64,000 nt of DNA, taken from assembly GCA_007751255.1 (NCBI GenBank), contig CP036296.1, forward strand, positions 4,898,001 to 4,962,000. Direction: 5' to 3'. The position numbers were made by a program, and so were the translations under genes. The notes under the pieces are model-generated. The model was not told where the DNA came from. It did no database searches and saw nothing but the letters and a program-made list of their open reading frames with translations. The stretch comes from Engelhardtia mirabilis (GTDB lineage: Bacteria > Planctomycetota > UBA1135 > GCA-002686595). Positions 63,259 through 64,000 of this stretch are shown here, in pieces. Position 1 is the stretch's first letter, and each line of letters begins with the position of its first letter.

Positions 63259-64000
63259 ATGAGCTCCGAACTGGTTCGCAACATCCTGGCGGACAACGTC
63301 TCGATTCCGTCCCTCCCCTCCGTCGTGGTGCGTATCAACGCGCTCTTGGAGGACCCCAATGCGGGTACCCGCGAAGTCGGTGCCGAGATCGCCAAGGACG
63401 CGCCCCTGGCCTCCAAGGTCCTGCGGCTCGTGAACAGCGCCGCCTACGGCATGCGGCAGAAGGTGGTCTCGACCGAGCAGGCCTCGGCCGTGCTGGGCAT
63501 GCGCGCCCTGCGGAACCTGGTCTTGCAGGTCTCGGTGGTCGGCCAGTTCAAGCACCTCGAACAGACCGGCTTCGATCTGGACGGGCTCTGGCGGCACGGG
63601 ATCCTGAGCGCCCAGTTGAGCCAGAGCCTGGCCAAGCTCTCCGGCACCAAGGCCGTGCTGCAGCCCGAGGAGTTCTACACCTGCGGCCTGTTGCACGACC
63701 TGGGGCAGGTGCTGCTGCTCGAGCACGTCGGCGAGAGCTACCTGCTGGTGGTCAAGAAGGCCGTCGACGAGGGCCGCTCCCTGTTCGACGTCGAGAACGA
63801 GGTGATGGGCTTCTCCCACGCCGAGATCGGCGCTCGGGTGGCGCTGCGCTGGGGCCTGCCGGGGGAGATCGTGAGCGCGATCCAGTTCCACCACGGCCCC
63901 GAGGACGAGATCGAGGCCGAGCCCACCGTGGGCATCGTCGACCTGGCCAACCGCACCGCCCACGCGATCCTCGAGCAGCGCGACAAGGTCGAGGCCCTGG
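63259..64000 (+). CDS. HDOD-domain protein (partial)
   Basis: At least 247 residues from ATG 63259, cut by the right edge. It starts MSSELVRNILADNVSIPSLP followed by SVVVRINALLED. 'LASKVLRLVNSAAYGMRQKV', 'GLLHDLGQVLLLEH' and 'FSHAEIGARVALRWGLPGEI' are HDOD motifs (a modified HD domain). Such proteins act in signal transduction and cell regulation, often with further C-terminal domains that are missing here. The partner or output cannot be told. Confidence 0.92.
   Translation, partial: MSSELVRNILADNVSIPSLPSVVVRINALLEDPNAGTREVGAEIAKDAPLASKVLRLVNSAAYGMRQKVVSTEQASAVLGMRALRNLVLQVSVVGQFKHLEQTGFDLDGLWRHGILSAQLSQSLAKLSGTKAVLQPEEFYTCGLLHDLGQVLLLEHVGESYLLVVKKAVDEGRSLFDVENEVMGFSHAEIGARVALRWGLPGEIVSAIQFHHGPEDEIEAEPTVGIVDLANRTAHAILEQRDKVEAL

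Overview
The window is very GC-rich and densely coded. Genes sit in short same-strand runs with 4-base or 8-base start/stop overlaps. Several traits fit a deep-branching planctomycete or a relative: many large secreted beta-rich proteins without catalytic motifs, ECF sigma factors next to CHAT or Ser/Thr-kinase genes, FHA proteins, sulfatase-fold lipoproteins, and few Shine-Dalgarno sites. There is no rRNA or other decisive marker in view, so the taxonomy is an inference. I see no CRISPR array, no prophage and no intact transposase.

Layout. 1-3330: two surface or secreted proteins on the minus strand. 3464-5749: gcvT, gcvH and a lipoate-ligase-like gene (glycine cleavage). 5990-10179: a small secreted protein and a divergent pair of sulfatase-fold lipoproteins. 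10264-14102 (minus): tRNA-Gln, cinA, tatC and a membrane-anchored coiled-coil protein that ends in a BRCT-like domain. 14758-16951: coaE and rho. 17208-21405: operon of ECF sigma, membrane anti-sigma-like protein and TPR-CHAT protease. 21462-26661: FG-GAP-like secreted protein, small secreted protein, SDR, DUF4920 lipoprotein, LMW phosphatase. 26679-32425: two glycosyltransferases, an FHA membrane protein and a three-gene ABC export-type operon. 32491-35898: a MITE-like element abutting a Ser/Thr kinase that diverges from a second ECF sigma. 35906-41566 (minus): a secreted protein, then a second sigma / anti-sigma-like / TPR-CHAT operon, this one cytosolic. 41693-46207: subtilase and Kelch-like secreted protein. 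46357-53300: housekeeping genes (hemB, dedA-like, hppA, rsfS, slyD-like, rpsN, rpmE). 53647-58672: FHA protein and two polytopic membrane proteins of glycosyltransferase type. 58691-62946 (minus): a phosphodiesterase-fold lipoprotein, a matrixin protease with IPT repeats, and a small secreted protein. 63259 to the right edge: HDOD protein.

How the genes fit together. The most interesting theme is signalling through sigma factors. There are three ECF modules. Two of them pair the sigma with an anti-sigma-like protein and a TPR-CHAT cysteine protease. In one, the anti-sigma-like protein spans the membrane and the CHAT protein has a signal-like N-terminus and a C-terminal anchor. In the other, both appear soluble. 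This matched topology suggests that the CHAT protease cleaves its own anti-sigma partner. The third sigma faces a TPR-like Ser/Thr kinase, and two FHA proteins nearby could read phosphothreonine.

Non-coding DNA holds many perfect hairpins, often beside 14-24 bp tandem repeats, plus one 147-bp inverted repeat and one 167-bp MITE-like element.
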